Source: Streptomyces resistomycificus (GTDB lineage Bacteria; Actinomycetota; Actinomycetes; Streptomycetales; Streptomycetaceae). From it: a DNA stretch of 64,000 bases. A program made the position numbers and the translations under genes. Under the pieces are notes generated by a model. It had not been told where the DNA came from and made no database searches. It worked only from the letters and a program-made list of their open reading frames with translations. Location of the stretch: contig NZ_KQ948990.1 of assembly GCF_001514265.1 (NCBI RefSeq), forward strand, positions 320,320 through 384,319. Direction: 5' to 3'. Below are positions 16,789 to 25,672 of the stretch, piece after piece; positions within the stretch are counted from its first letter, which is position 1, and each line of letters opens with the position of its first letter.

Positions 16789-17835
16789 TCAGCCGGGCGC
16801 GGCCCCCGATTGAGGGGCGTACGGGAACGTACTGGCCCGGACGACGAGTTGGGGTTCGATGGCCACCCGGGACGTCCCGGAGGGGGTCCGGCCCTCGATG
16901 AGATCCAGCAGCAGGGCGATGCTCCGCTTGCCCACCGTCGCGAAGTCCTGCCGGACGGTGGTGAGCGGCGGAGCGAAGAACTCCGACTCCGGGATGTCGT
17001 CGAAGCCGACCACCGCGACGTCCTGGGGAGTGCGCACTCCCGCCTCACGCAGAGCCCGCAACACCCCCAACGCCATCTGGTCGTTGGCGACGAAGACGGC
17101 GGTCAGGCCCCGGCCCACCCAGCCGGCCAGTTCCTGGCCCGCACGGTAACCCGACAACGGACTCCAGTCACCCCCCAGCGGGAGCGGCGGTTGCACACCC
17201 GCCTCCTCCAGGGTCGCCCGCCAGCCGTCGGTCCGGTCCACCGCCTCCTGCCAGTCCTCGGGTCCGGCGAGATGCCAGACCGTGCGGTGACCCGAGGCCA
17301 GCAGATGGCCGGTGGCCAGCCGCGCACCCAGGAACTGGTCCACGTTGACGCTGGGGATCTCCACGCCTGACCCGGTTCCCACGGCCACCACCGGGAAGGG
17401 ATGGCGCAGTTCGGCGAGGGCCTCGACCGCCGACCGCTGCGGGGCGAGGGCGATCACCCCCTCCACGCCACCCTGGCTGAGGTGGGCCAGGGCCTCGGAC
17501 AGTGTCTCGACCGTCAGTTCGCGCAGACTGACCGTCGAGACGACGTACCCCTCGGCACGAGCGGCCTCCTCGAGCGCGAACAGCGTACTGGCGGGCCCGT
17601 AGAGCGTGGTGTTGGAGGCGACCACACCCAGGGTCCGGGTGCGCCGGGTCGCCAGGGCCCGGGCGGAGGAGTTGCGGCGGTAGCCCATCTCCTCGATCGC
17701 GTGCAGCACCTTGGCCCGTGTCTCGTCCCGCACATTGGGGTGGTCCCCCAGTACGCGGGACACGGTCTGGTGGGACACGCCGGCCATGCGTGCCACGTCG
17801 GCCATGGTGGGCGGCCGAAGCTGTGTGTAGGTCAC
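16789..17835 (-). CDS. LacI family transcriptional regulator
   Basis: A 348-residue LacI-type repressor from GTG 17835 (GGGAGGAG upstream). Residues ~11-60 form the LacI headpiece: 'TMADVARMAGVSHQTVSRVL' plus 'RDETRAKVLHAIEEMGYRRN'. The remainder is a sugar-binding domain ('GVVASNTTLYGPASTLFALE', 'FVANDQMALGVLRAL', 'VAVVGFDDIPESEFFAPPLT'). It lies between the ytf-type operon (same strand) and the dehydratase operon (opposite strand), with a LacI-like operator at 18046, so it most likely controls one or both in response to an imported sugar. Confidence 0.9.
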   Translation of the reverse strand: MTYTQLRPPTMADVARMAGVSHQTVSRVLGDHPNVRDETRAKVLHAIEEMGYRRNSSARALATRRTRTLGVVASNTTLYGPASTLFALEEAARAEGYVVSTVSLRELTVETLSEALAHLSQGGVEGVIALAPQRSAVEALAELRHPFPVVAVGTGSGVEIPSVNVDQFLGARLATGHLLASGHRTVWHLAGPEDWQEAVDRTDGWRATLEEAGVQPPLPLGGDWSPLSGYRAGQELAGWVGRGLTAVFVANDQMALGVLRALREAGVRTPQDVAVVGFDDIPESEFFAPPLTTVRQDFATVGKRSIALLLDLIEGRTPSGTSRVAIEPQLVVRASTFPYAPQSGAAPG

Positions 17836-18045
17836 GGCCGCTCCTCCCTGGTGATCGTCTGCCGATAGGCCCTGTGGGGCGGATAAGTCCTGAGGTCTGG
17901 GCGGGCGGGTCCGCACCGTCGGCTTCACCCCGGGGTACCGGAGAGCCTCATGGCACCGGACGGGAGGACGAGTGGGAGCACAGCCGGCATGACGCTCGTA
18001 CCTCCTTGGGTGCCGTGGGGCGACAACTGATGGATGCGGAGGTCA

Positions 18046-18061
18046 TTGTGAGCGCTAACAA
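18046..18061. promoter_or_regulatory. LacI-type operator
   Basis: TTGTGAGCGCTAACAA is a 16-bp near-perfect palindrome around AGCGCT (one mismatched pair), the classic LacI-family half-site pattern. It lies in the 449-bp gap between the divergent lacI-type and dehydratase genes; the rest of that gap holds a promoter, a repeated motif and no convincing gene. Confidence 0.75.
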
Positions 18062-18194
18062 TTCATGGCGGTCAAGAGGGCTGCGTCAGGGAGGTCGTCA
18101 CGGTTGGATAACGCGACAGGCGGCGAGGGAGGGCTGTTGGGACCGCCGCCCGCCACCCCGACCCTCGTGAAGAAACCGTTATGTGTTCCACCCA

Positions 18195-18224
18195 TTGACA
18201 CCCCGACCGGGTCGTCCTTACTGT
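18195..18224 (+). promoter_or_regulatory. Housekeeping-type promoter of the dehydratase operon
   Basis: TTGACA (18195-18200) and TACTGT (18219-18224) with an 18-bp spacer, about 60 bp before the GTG start at 18285. Directly downstream are two copies of ATTTCGAACA where a regulator could block transcription. Confidence 0.65.
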
Positions 18225-18233
18225 CGCGACAGC

Positions 18234-18262
18234 ATTTCGAACAAGTGCCGAAATTTCGAACA
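18234..18262 (+). promoter_or_regulatory. Repeated ATTTCGAACA motif in the dehydratase leader
   Basis: ATTTCGAACA occurs at 18234-18243 and again at 18253-18262, 19 bp apart, just after the predicted start of transcription. The second copy extends to GAAATTTCGAACA (18250-18262), the exact reverse complement of the 13 bases TGTTCGAAATTTC found upstream of the iclR-type gene at 49356. Confidence 0.6.
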
Positions 18263-18284
18263 GCTACAAAGGACAGGGAGTACC

Positions 18285-19442
18285 GTGCGCATCACGGGAA
18301 TCAGCACGCACGTGGTAGGGACGCCGTGGCGGAACCTGACCTACGTCCAGGTGCACACCGACGAGGGACTCACCGGAGTCGGCGAGACCCGCATGCTGGG
18401 CCACACCGACGCTCTGCTCGGCTATCTGCGTGAGGCGGAGGCCAACCACATCCTCGGGTCCGACCCGTTCGCTGTCGAGGATCTGGCCCGCCGCATGAAG
18501 TACGGCGACTACGGCCGGGCCGGCGAGATCGTGATGTCCGGCATCGCCGTCATCGAGATGGCCTGCTTGGACATCAAGGGCAAGGCTCTCGGCGTGCCGG
18601 TCTGGCAGTTGCTGGGCGGCAAGGTCACCGACAAGGTCAAGGCGTACGCCAACGGCTGGTACACGACCGAGCGGACGCCGGAGGCCTACCACAAGGCCGC
18701 CCAAGGGGTCATGGAGCGCGGGTACAAGGCGCTCAAGATCGACCCCTTCGGCACCGGGCACTACGAGCTCGACCACCAGCAGAGCCTGTACGCCGTCTCC
18801 CTCATCGAGGCGGTGCGTGACGCCATCGGGCCGGACGCCGAGCTGATGCTGGAGATGCACGGCCGCTTCTCCCCCTCCACCGCCGTCCGACTGGCGAAGG
18901 ACCTCGCGCCCTTCAAGCCCGCGTGGCTGGAGGAGCCGGTCCCGCCGGAGAACCTGAAGGCCCTGGAGAAGGTCGCCGCCAAGGTGGACATCCCGGTCGC
19001 GACCGGTGAGCGGATTCACGACCGCATCGAGTTCCGGGAGCTCTTCGAGAGCCAGGCCGTCGACATCATCCAGCCGGACGTCGGCCACATCGGCGGCATC
19101 TGGGAGACCCGGAAGCTGGCGGCCACCGCCGAGACCCACTACATGCTGGTGGCTCCGCACAACGTGGGCGGCCCGGTGCTCACCGCCGCCTCCCTCCAGG
19201 TCGGGTTCAGCTCGCCGAACTTCAAGATCCTCGAGCACTTCAACGACTTCGCGGACGCGGAGATCAAGAAGGTCGTCAAGGGCGCGCCCGAGGTGATCGA
19301 CGGGTACTTCCACCTCTCCGACGCGCCCGGTCTCGGTGTCGAGCTTGACGTCGACGCCGCCGCCGAGTTCCCGCAGCAGCAGGCGCGCTTCGACCTGTGG
19401 GCCGAGGGCTGGGAGCAGCGCAAGCCCAAGGGCGCCAAGTGA
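18285..19442 (+). CDS. Enolase-superfamily sugar-acid dehydratase (galactonate-dehydratase-like)
   Basis: A 385-residue enolase-superfamily enzyme starting at GTG 18285 (AGGGAG upstream). It has the capping N-terminus ('RITGISTHVVGTPWRNLTYV') and barrel signatures 'GYKALKIDPFG', 'LMLEMHGRF', 'WLEEPVPPEN', 'ATGERIHDR', 'IIQPDVGHIGGIWE' and 'APHNVGGP'. Likely metal ligands are Glu190, Glu216 and Glu242, with His192 and His292 as acid/base. As I recall E. coli D-galactonate dehydratase, the spacing is the same, but its first ligand is Asp. The role is probably dehydration of an aldonic acid to a 2-keto-3-deoxy acid; galactonate is only the closest guess. It is coupled to the next gene (GTGA). 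Confidence 0.75.
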   Translation: MRITGISTHVVGTPWRNLTYVQVHTDEGLTGVGETRMLGHTDALLGYLREAEANHILGSDPFAVEDLARRMKYGDYGRAGEIVMSGIAVIEMACLDIKGKALGVPVWQLLGGKVTDKVKAYANGWYTTERTPEAYHKAAQGVMERGYKALKIDPFGTGHYELDHQQSLYAVSLIEAVRDAIGPDAELMLEMHGRFSPSTAVRLAKDLAPFKPAWLEEPVPPENLKALEKVAAKVDIPVATGERIHDRIEFRELFESQAVDIIQPDVGHIGGIWETRKLAATAETHYMLVAPHNVGGPVLTAASLQVGFSSPNFKILEHFNDFADAEIKKVVKGAPEVIDGYFHLSDAPGLGVELDVDAAAEFPQQQARFDLWAEGWEQRKPKGAK

Positions 19443-20443
19443 GCACGGCCGTCGTCGTCGAGGCACCGGGCGAACACCGGCTGGTCTCGCACGAGCCCAG
19501 CCGGCCGGAGGCCGGTGAGGCGCTGGTACGCGTCCACGCGGTCGGTATCTGCGGCAGCGACCGCGAGCTGTACCAGGGCAACCGGCCCGAGGGGTACGTC
19601 CGCTACCCGCTGACGCCCGGCCACGAGTGGTCCGGGACGGTCGAGGCGGTCGGCGCGGGCGTCCCCGAGGCGCTCGTCGGCCGGAAGGTCGTGGGCGAGG
19701 GCTTTCGCAACTGCCAGGTCTGCGACCGCTGTCACGCGGGCGAGACCACCCTGTGCACGGCGGGGTACGAGGAGACCGGGTTCACCCAGCCGGGTGCGAT
19801 GGCCACCACCCTCACCCTGCCCGCCCGGTTGCTGCACGCCCTGCCGGACGACGCCGACCTGACGGCGGCGGCCCTGCTGGAGCCGGCGGCCTGCATCGCG
19901 GCCGCCGCTATCAAGGCGAACGCGCGGCCGGGTGAGCGGGTAGCCGTGGTCGGCACCGGCACCCTCGGGATGTTCGCGATCCAGTTCCTGAAGGCGGGCT
20001 CCCCGGCGGAGCTGCTGGTCGTCGGCACCCGCAACGACCGCGAGGCGCTGTCGAGGCAGTTCGGCGCCACCGGCTTCCGCACCAAGGACCAGGAACTCCC
20101 CGACGACTTCGACGTCGTCATCGAGACCGCCGGGTCCGCCTCCGCCGCGCGCACCGCCGCCTCCCTGCTCCGGCGCGGCGGACGCCTGGTCCTGACGGGC
20201 ATCCCGGCGTCGGGCGCCGAGGGTCTCGACCCGACGGACCTGGTCGTGCGGCAGCTGGAGGTGCACACCGTCTTCGGGGCCGCTCCGGACGCCTGGGCGC
20301 ACACCGTGCGGGTGTTCGGGGCCGGGCTGCTGGACCCGCTGCCGCTGGTCACGCACGAACTGCCGCTCGACGGGTTCGCCGAGGCGATCGAGCTGGTGGG
20401 GTCCGGCGATCCGAAGGTGGGCAAGGTACTGCTCCGCCCCTAG
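19439..20443 (+). CDS. Zinc-dependent alcohol dehydrogenase (MDR family)
   Basis: A 334-residue zinc medium-chain dehydrogenase. Catalytic zinc motifs 'GICGSDRELY' and 'GHEWSG' and the structural zinc lobe with four Cys ('NCQVCDRCHAGETTLC') are intact, and the nucleotide fold is 'VAVVGTGTLGMFAIQFLKAG'. Such enzymes oxidise polyols or sugars with NAD(P). The start GTG 19439 overlaps the dehydratase stop as GTGA, so the two are translationally coupled and presumably act on the same sugar, with the dehydrogenase giving the lactone or keto product. The exact substrate cannot be read from sequence. Confidence 0.85.
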   Translation: MSTAVVVEAPGEHRLVSHEPSRPEAGEALVRVHAVGICGSDRELYQGNRPEGYVRYPLTPGHEWSGTVEAVGAGVPEALVGRKVVGEGFRNCQVCDRCHAGETTLCTAGYEETGFTQPGAMATTLTLPARLLHALPDDADLTAAALLEPAACIAAAAIKANARPGERVAVVGTGTLGMFAIQFLKAGSPAELLVVGTRNDREALSRQFGATGFRTKDQELPDDFDVVIETAGSASAARTAASLLRRGGRLVLTGIPASGAEGLDPTDLVVRQLEVHTVFGAAPDAWAHTVRVFGAGLLDPLPLVTHELPLDGFAEAIELVGSGDPKVGKVLLRP

Positions 20444-20445
20444 AC

Positions 20446-20490
20446 GTACGCCGGTACGGGGGCGACCTGACGGCTTCCGTACCGGCGTAC
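20446..20490 (+). terminator. Terminator after the dehydrogenase gene
   Basis: A perfect 14-bp stem (20446-20459 with 20477-20490) and 17-base loop begin a few bases after the stop codon, ending the dehydratase-dehydrogenase operon. Confidence 0.8.
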
Positions 20491-20523
20491 ACCCAAGCCC
20501 CGCACGACTTGAGCCGCGAATAT

Positions 20524-20541
20524 TGTCCGAAATATCGAACA
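20524..20541. promoter_or_regulatory. 18-bp palindromic operator candidate
   Basis: TGTCCGAAATATCGAACA differs at two positions from the perfect palindrome TGTTCGAAATTTCGAACA and sits immediately before the ribosome site of the gene at 20555. It matches the motif found before the dehydratase, iclR and other sugar genes. Confidence 0.6.
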
Positions 20542-20554
20542 CGAAGGACAGCTT

Positions 20555-21526
20555 GTGACGACCGACGCTTCCGCCACGGCAGCCCGCAGACCAGGTGAGC
20601 CGGCGCTCACCACGCTGGGCCTGGGCGCGCCCGCCCTCGACCCCGCCGACGCCTCACCGCACACCTTCCCCGGCGGCGGCCGCTGGCGCACCGAGATTCC
20701 CTCGTGCGAGGGTCCCGAAGCGCTGGCCGTCGTCCTCAAGGAAGCCTCGAAGCTCGACGTGCCGATCCACCGGATCAGCCAGGGCAGCGGTGTGTGGATG
20801 CTGACCGACGCCGAGATCACCGAGATGGTCGACGCGACGGGCGAGCGGGACATCGAGCTCTGCCTGTTCACCGGCCCTCGCGGCACCTGGGACATCGGCG
20901 GCTCGACCCGTACCGACTCGCGCGGCGGCGGCCTGCGCGCCCGCGGCCACGACGCGGTCGCCGGGTGTGTCGAAGACGCCGTGCGCGCGACGGAGTTGGG
21001 CGTCAAGTGCCTCCTCGTCGCCGACGAGGGTGTGCTGTGGACGCTGCACCGGGCGCGCCTGGCCGGGATCATCCCGGCGGACACGACCCTCAAGGTGAGC
21101 GCCCTGATCGGTCCGGTCAACCCGGCCGCGTACGCCGTATACGAGAACCTGGGCGGCGACTCGGTCAACGTGCCCAGCGACCTGACCCTCGACCACCTCA
21201 CCGAGATCCGGCGGGTCTCCGCCGCCCCCATGGACATGTACATCGAGGCCCCCGACGATCTCGGCGGCTATGTGCGGATGTACGAGGTCGCCGAGCTGAT
21301 CCGGCGCGGCGCACCGCTCTACCTGAAGTTCGGCCTGTCGAAGGCCCCGGGGATCTACCCCTACGGCCATCACATGCGGGACCTGACCCTGTCCACGGCC
21401 CGGGAGCGGGTGCGGCGCGGCCGGCTCGCCCTGGACCTGCTGGCACGGCACGGAGTGGGCGACGACATGGCCCCGCTCGGCTCCCGGCTGCCGGGCACGC
21501 TGAAGCGGTTCGGAACTCCCTCATAA
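20555..21526 (+). CDS. Unassigned protein, possible TIM-barrel enzyme, in the sugar locus
   Basis: A 323-residue protein from GTG 20555 (AAGGA upstream). I do not recognise it with certainty; alternating beta/alpha segments ('[20 protein letters not shown]', '[11 protein letters not shown]', '[15 protein letters not shown]', '[18 protein letters not shown]', '[20 protein letters not shown]', '[14 protein letters not shown]', '[10 protein letters not shown]') suggest a TIM barrel, perhaps of the peptidase-U32-like or aldolase-like type. There is no signal peptide. It lies between the dehydratase operon and a sugar ABC importer and carries its own operator-like palindrome, so a role in sugar-acid metabolism, possibly after the dehydratase, is inferred. 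Confidence 0.5.
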   Translation: MTTDASATAARRPGEPALTTLGLGAPALDPADASPHTFPGGGRWRTEIPSCEGPEALAVVLKEASKLDVPIHRISQGSGVWMLTDAEITEMVDATGERDIELCLFTGPRGTWDIGGSTRTDSRGGGLRARGHDAVAGCVEDAVRATELGVKCLLVADEGVLWTLHRARLAGIIPADTTLKVSALIGPVNPAAYAVYENLGGDSVNVPSDLTLDHLTEIRRVSAAPMDMYIEAPDDLGGYVRMYEVAELIRRGAPLYLKFGLSKAPGIYPYGHHMRDLTLSTARERVRRGRLALDLLARHGVGDDMAPLGSRLPGTLKRFGTPS

Positions 21527-21668
21527 CGTTCCGGACAACGCCCCTTCACAAAAGCAGACGCGGCCACACACAATCCCACACATCTTCTCGGTCGCATCGC
21601 GCATCGCACGACGGACGGCACCCGCACCGCCAGACCGAGCCAGCCCCACCACGTCAAGGATGATGATC

Positions 21669-22775
21669 ATGCGTACTCGCCGAGCCGCACTCACCGCCAT
21701 AGCCGGCGCCGCCTCCCTCGCCCTCACCCTGTCCGCGTGCGGTCAGAGCGGTGAGGGTGGCAGCGAGCAGGAGACCGGCAGCGCCAAGGGAGGCACCATC
21801 GGCATCGCGATGCCGACCAAGTCGTCCGAGCGCTGGATCGCCGACGGCAACAACGTGGTCAAGGACCTCAAGTCCAAGGGCTACGAGACCAAGCTGGTCT
21901 TCGGCGAGGACGACCCCGAGAACCAGGTCTCGCAGATCGAGAACCTGATCACCCAGGGCGTCAAGGCACTGATCGTCGCGGCGATCGACAACAAGTCGCT
22001 GAACGGCGTGCTCCAGCAGGCCAAGGAGGCGAACATCCCGGTCATCGCCTACGACCGTCTGATCCTCGGCACGGAGAACGTCGACTACTACGCGTCCTTC
22101 GACAACGAGAAGGTCGGCGAGCTCCAGGCCAGCTACATCGTCGACAAGCTCGGCCTGAAGGACGGCAAGGGCCCGTTCAACATCGAGCTCTTCGCCGGCT
22201 CCAACGACGACAACAACACCAAGTACTTCTTCAACGGCGCGATGAGCGTCCTGCAGCCGTACATCGACAGCAAGAAGCTCGTCGTCAAGTCCGGTCAGAC
22301 CAAGCTCACCCAGGTCACCACCCTGCGCTGGGACGGCGCCACCGCCCAGCGCCGCATGGACGACATCCTGACCGGCTCCTACAAGAGCGGCCGGGTGGAC
22401 GCGGTGCTCTCGCCGTACGACGGCATCTCCATCGGCATCCTGTCGGCGCTGAAGTCGGACGGCTACGGCTCCGGAAGCAAGAAGCTCCCGGTCCTCACCG
22501 GCCAGGACGCCGAGCTCGCCTCGGTGAAGTCGATCATCGCGGGCCAGCAGACGATGACCGTCTACAAGGACACCCGTGAGCTGGCCAAGGTCGCCTCGAA
22601 CATGGTCGACGCGTCGCTGAACGGCAAGAAGCCGGAGATCAACGACGACAAGACGTACGACAACGGTTCGAAGGTCATCCCCGCCTACCTGCTGAAGCCG
22701 GTGAGCGTGGACAAGACCAACTACAAGGAGATCCTGGTCGACGGCGGCTACTACACCGAGGGTGACCTCAAGTAA
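21669..22775 (+). CDS. Sugar ABC transporter substrate-binding lipoprotein (ChvE/GguE type)
   Basis: A 368-residue lipoprotein: signal '[19 protein letters not shown]' with lipobox Cys at ~22, then a D-xylose/multiple-sugar binding fold ('[20 protein letters not shown]', '[20 protein letters not shown]', '[19 protein letters not shown]', '[20 protein letters not shown]'). This matches ChvE-like binding proteins for arabinose, galactose or glucose. Of several nearby ATGs I chose 21669 because AAGGA is spaced eight bases from it. It heads a three-gene importer operon with the ATPase and permease downstream. Confidence 0.88.
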   Translation: MRTRRAALTAIAGAASLALTLSACGQSGEGGSEQETGSAKGGTIGIAMPTKSSERWIADGNNVVKDLKSKGYETKLVFGEDDPENQVSQIENLITQGVKALIVAAIDNKSLNGVLQQAKEANIPVIAYDRLILGTENVDYYASFDNEKVGELQASYIVDKLGLKDGKGPFNIELFAGSNDDNNTKYFFNGAMSVLQPYIDSKKLVVKSGQTKLTQVTTLRWDGATAQRRMDDILTGSYKSGRVDAVLSPYDGISIGILSALKSDGYGSGSKKLPVLTGQDAELASVKSIIAGQQTMTVYKDTRELAKVASNMVDASLNGKKPEINDDKTYDNGSKVIPAYLLKPVSVDKTNYKEILVDGGYYTEGDLK

Positions 22776-22807
22776 CCGTCGCCACCTACTGATTGGAAGG
22801 CACGACC

Positions 22808-24358
22808 ATGGCGGGACCCGTCCTGGAAATGCGCTCGATCGTCAAGACCTTTCCCGGTGTCAAAGCGCTCTCGGACGTCACGCTGACCGTCCGGCAGGGC
22901 GAGGTCCACGCCATCTGCGGTGAGAACGGCGCCGGGAAGTCCACCTTGATGAAGGTGCTCTCCGGCGTCCATCCGCACGGCACGTACGAGGGCGAGATCC
23001 TCTTCGACGGAGAGGTCTGCGAGTTCAAGGACATCCGGGCGAGCGAGGCGCACGGCATCGTCATCATCCACCAGGAGCTGGCCCTGGTGCCGTTCCTGTC
23101 GCTCGCGGAGAACATCTTCCTCGGCAACGAGCACGCCACCCGCGGGCTCATCAACTGGAACGACACCCTCAAGCACGCCAGTGAGCTGCTGCGCCGGGTC
23201 GGTCTCAGCGACCACCCGGAGACCCGCGTCGCCGACATCGGCGTGGGCAAGCAGCAGCTGGTGGAGATCGCCAAGGCGCTGTCGAAGAAGGTGAAGCTGC
23301 TCATCCTGGACGAGCCGACCGCGGCTCTGAACGACGAGGACAGCGGCAAACTCCTCGATCTCATCCTGGAGTTGAAGAAGCAGGGCATCACCTCGATCAT
23401 CATCTCCCACAAGCTCAACGAGATCCGCACGGTCGCCGACTCGGTGACGATCATCCGCGACGGGCAGTCCATCGAGACCCTCGACGTGAAGGCCGCGGAG
23501 ACCACCGAGGACCGGATCATCTCCGGCATGGTCGGCCGTGACCTCGACCACCGCTTCCCCGAGCGCACCGCGTACGAGGGGGAGGTGGACGCGGCCCCCG
23601 CGCTGGAGATCCGCGACTGGACCGTGCACCACCCGATCGACCAGCAGCGCAAGGTGGTCGACGACGTGTCGATCCACGTGCGGCGCGGGGAGATCGTCGG
23701 CATCGCGGGCCTGATGGGCGCCGGCCGCACCGAACTGGCGATGAGCGTCTTCGGCCGCGCCTACGGCCGGCACGCGGACGGCACGGTCCTCAAGGACGGC
23801 AAGGAGATCCGTACGAAGACCGTCGCCGAGGCGGTCAAGCACGGGATCGCGTACGTCACCGAGGACCGCAAGCACTACGGCCTGAACCTCATCGACACCA
23901 TCAACCGCAACATCTCGCTGAGCGCGCTCGGCAAGGTGTCCAAGCGCGGGATCGTCGACGAGCACGAGGAGCGCAAGGTCGCCGAGGGCTTCCGCAAGTC
24001 CATGAACATCAAGGCGCCGACCGTCTTCGAGCCGGTGGGCAAGCTGTCCGGCGGCAACCAGCAGAAGGTCGTCCTCAGCAAGTGGATCTTCGCGGGTCCC
24101 GAGGTGCTGATCCTGGACGAGCCCACGCGCGGTATCGACGTGGGCGCCAAGTACGAGATCTACACGGTCATCGACCAGTTGGCGGCCCAGGGCAAGGCGG
24201 TCGTCTTCATCTCCTCCGAGCTGCCGGAACTGCTCGGTATGTGCGACCGCATCTACACGATGGCCGCCGGGCGGCTCACGGGCGAGTTCCCGCGGGCCGA
24301 GGCCACGCAGGAAGTGCTGATGCGCCAGATGACGAAGGACAAAGAGGTAACCCGATGA
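22808..24358 (+). CDS. Sugar ABC transporter ATPase (GguA/MmsA type)
   Basis: A 516-residue double-domain ATPase. Domain one: Walker A '[16 protein letters not shown]', '[20 protein letters not shown]'. Domain two: '[16 protein letters not shown]', '[14 protein letters not shown]', '[19 protein letters not shown]'. The sequence '[20 protein letters not shown]' is typical of GguA-like importers. Start ATG 22808 with GGAAGG upstream; it overlaps the permease start as ATGA. It drives uptake of the sugar bound by the upstream lipoprotein. Confidence 0.9.
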   Translation: MAGPVLEMRSIVKTFPGVKALSDVTLTVRQGEVHAICGENGAGKSTLMKVLSGVHPHGTYEGEILFDGEVCEFKDIRASEAHGIVIIHQELALVPFLSLAENIFLGNEHATRGLINWNDTLKHASELLRRVGLSDHPETRVADIGVGKQQLVEIAKALSKKVKLLILDEPTAALNDEDSGKLLDLILELKKQGITSIIISHKLNEIRTVADSVTIIRDGQSIETLDVKAAETTEDRIISGMVGRDLDHRFPERTAYEGEVDAAPALEIRDWTVHHPIDQQRKVVDDVSIHVRRGEIVGIAGLMGAGRTELAMSVFGRAYGRHADGTVLKDGKEIRTKTVAEAVKHGIAYVTEDRKHYGLNLIDTINRNISLSALGKVSKRGIVDEHEERKVAEGFRKSMNIKAPTVFEPVGKLSGGNQQKVVLSKWIFAGPEVLILDEPTRGIDVGAKYEIYTVIDQLAAQGKAVVFISSELPELLGMCDRIYTMAAGRLTGEFPRAEATQEVLMRQMTKDKEVTR

Positions 24359-25596
24359 GCACGGATGTGACCGCCAAGAGCCCGGCGCCTGCGCCGCCCG
24401 GCAAGAGCGGGACGGCCGGCGGCGGCCTGCTCCAGCTGATGCTGGACGGCCTGCGCCGCAACATGCGCCAGTACGGCATGCTGATCGCGCTCGGCCTGAT
24501 CGTCGCGCTCTTCGCCGTCTGGACCGACGGTGACCTGCTGCTGCCGCGCAACGTCTCCAACCTGGTGCTCCAGAACAGCTACGTGCTGATCCTCGCGATC
24601 GGCATGATGCTGGTGATCATCGCGGGCCACATCGACCTGTCGGTCGGTTCACTGACGGCGTTCGTGGGCGCGTTCGCGGCCGTGCTGACCGTGCAGCACA
24701 GTGTGTCCTGGCCGGTCGCCGTGGTCCTGTGTCTGGCGATCGGCGCGGTGGCGGGCTCCGTGCAGGGGTTCTTCATCGCGTATCTCGGCATACCGTCGTT
24801 CATCGTCACCCTCGCGGGCATGCTCGTCTTCCGCGGTCTCACGGAGATCCTGCTGGAGGGCCAGACCCTCGGCCCCTTCCCGGACGGGCTGCAGAAGATC
24901 GGCAACGGCTTCCTGCCCGAGGCCGGCCCGGAGACCAACTACCACAACATCACGCTGCTGCTGGGCCTGGCCCTGCTGGTCTTCGTGATCCTCCAGGAGG
25001 TCCGCGACCGCAAGCGCCAGCAGGAGTTCTCGCTGGACGTGCTGCCGCGCAACATCTTCCTGCTCAAGCTCGTCTCCATCGGCTCCGCGGTGCTCGTCGT
25101 CACCCTGCTGCTCGCCAGCTACAAGGGTGCGCCGATCATCCTGCTGATCCTCGGCGCGCTGGTCGTCGGCTACGGCTACGTGATGCGCAACGCGGTGTTC
25201 GGCCGTCACATCTACGCGATCGGCGGCAACCTGCCGGCGGCGAAGCTGTCCGGCGTGAAGGACAAGAAGGTCACCTTCCTGGTCTTCCTGAACATGGGCG
25301 TGCTCGCGGCACTGGCGGGTCTGGCGATCGCCGCCCGTCTGAACGCGGCCTCCCCGAAGGCGGGCCTGAACTACGAACTCGAGGCCATCGCCTCGGCGTT
25401 CATCGGTGGCGCGTCCATGAGCGGCGGCGTCGGAACCGTCCTCGGCGCGATCATCGGCGGTCTCGTCCTCGGTGTGCTGAACAACGGCATGAACCTCCTC
25501 AGCGTCGGCTCCGACTGGCAGCAGGTCATCAAGGGCCTGGCCCTGCTGGCCGCGGTCGGGTTCGACGTGTGGAACAAGCGCAAGTCCGGTTCGTAG
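24355..25596 (+). CDS. Sugar ABC transporter permease (GguB type)
   Basis: A 413-residue permease with ~10 membrane helices and a 30-residue Ala/Pro-rich cytoplasmic N-terminus. The signature '[20 protein letters not shown]' has His where many relatives have Gly, as in the GguB/XylH group. '[20 protein letters not shown]' and '[20 protein letters not shown]' complete the family pattern. It overlaps the ATPase gene by four bases and is followed by a strong terminator, so it ends the operon. Confidence 0.9.
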   Translation: MSTDVTAKSPAPAPPGKSGTAGGGLLQLMLDGLRRNMRQYGMLIALGLIVALFAVWTDGDLLLPRNVSNLVLQNSYVLILAIGMMLVIIAGHIDLSVGSLTAFVGAFAAVLTVQHSVSWPVAVVLCLAIGAVAGSVQGFFIAYLGIPSFIVTLAGMLVFRGLTEILLEGQTLGPFPDGLQKIGNGFLPEAGPETNYHNITLLLGLALLVFVILQEVRDRKRQQEFSLDVLPRNIFLLKLVSIGSAVLVVTLLLASYKGAPIILLILGALVVGYGYVMRNAVFGRHIYAIGGNLPAAKLSGVKDKKVTFLVFLNMGVLAALAGLAIAARLNAASPKAGLNYELEAIASAFIGGASMSGGVGTVLGAIIGGLVLGVLNNGMNLLSVGSDWQQVIKGLALLAAVGFDVWNKRKSGS

Positions 25597-25603
25597 GTCA
25601 GCA

Positions 25604-25639
25604 GGGGCCCCGCCGTCCGGCGGGGCCCTTCTCTCTTTT
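25604..25639 (+). terminator. Rho-independent terminator of the GguAB-type operon
   Basis: Stem GGGCCCCGCC (25605-25614) with GGCGGGGCCC (25619-25628), a 4-base loop and a following T-rich run TTCTCTCTTTT, an unusually complete terminator for this GC-rich genome. Confidence 0.9.
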
Positions 25640-25672
25640 CAGGCGCCGCACACGGAACTGAGGCAGAAACCG

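Noticed and set aside
20555-21526. Assignment as dihydrodipicolinate-synthase-type aldolase
   Set aside because: No convincing Schiff-base Lys motif could be placed, so the function was left open.
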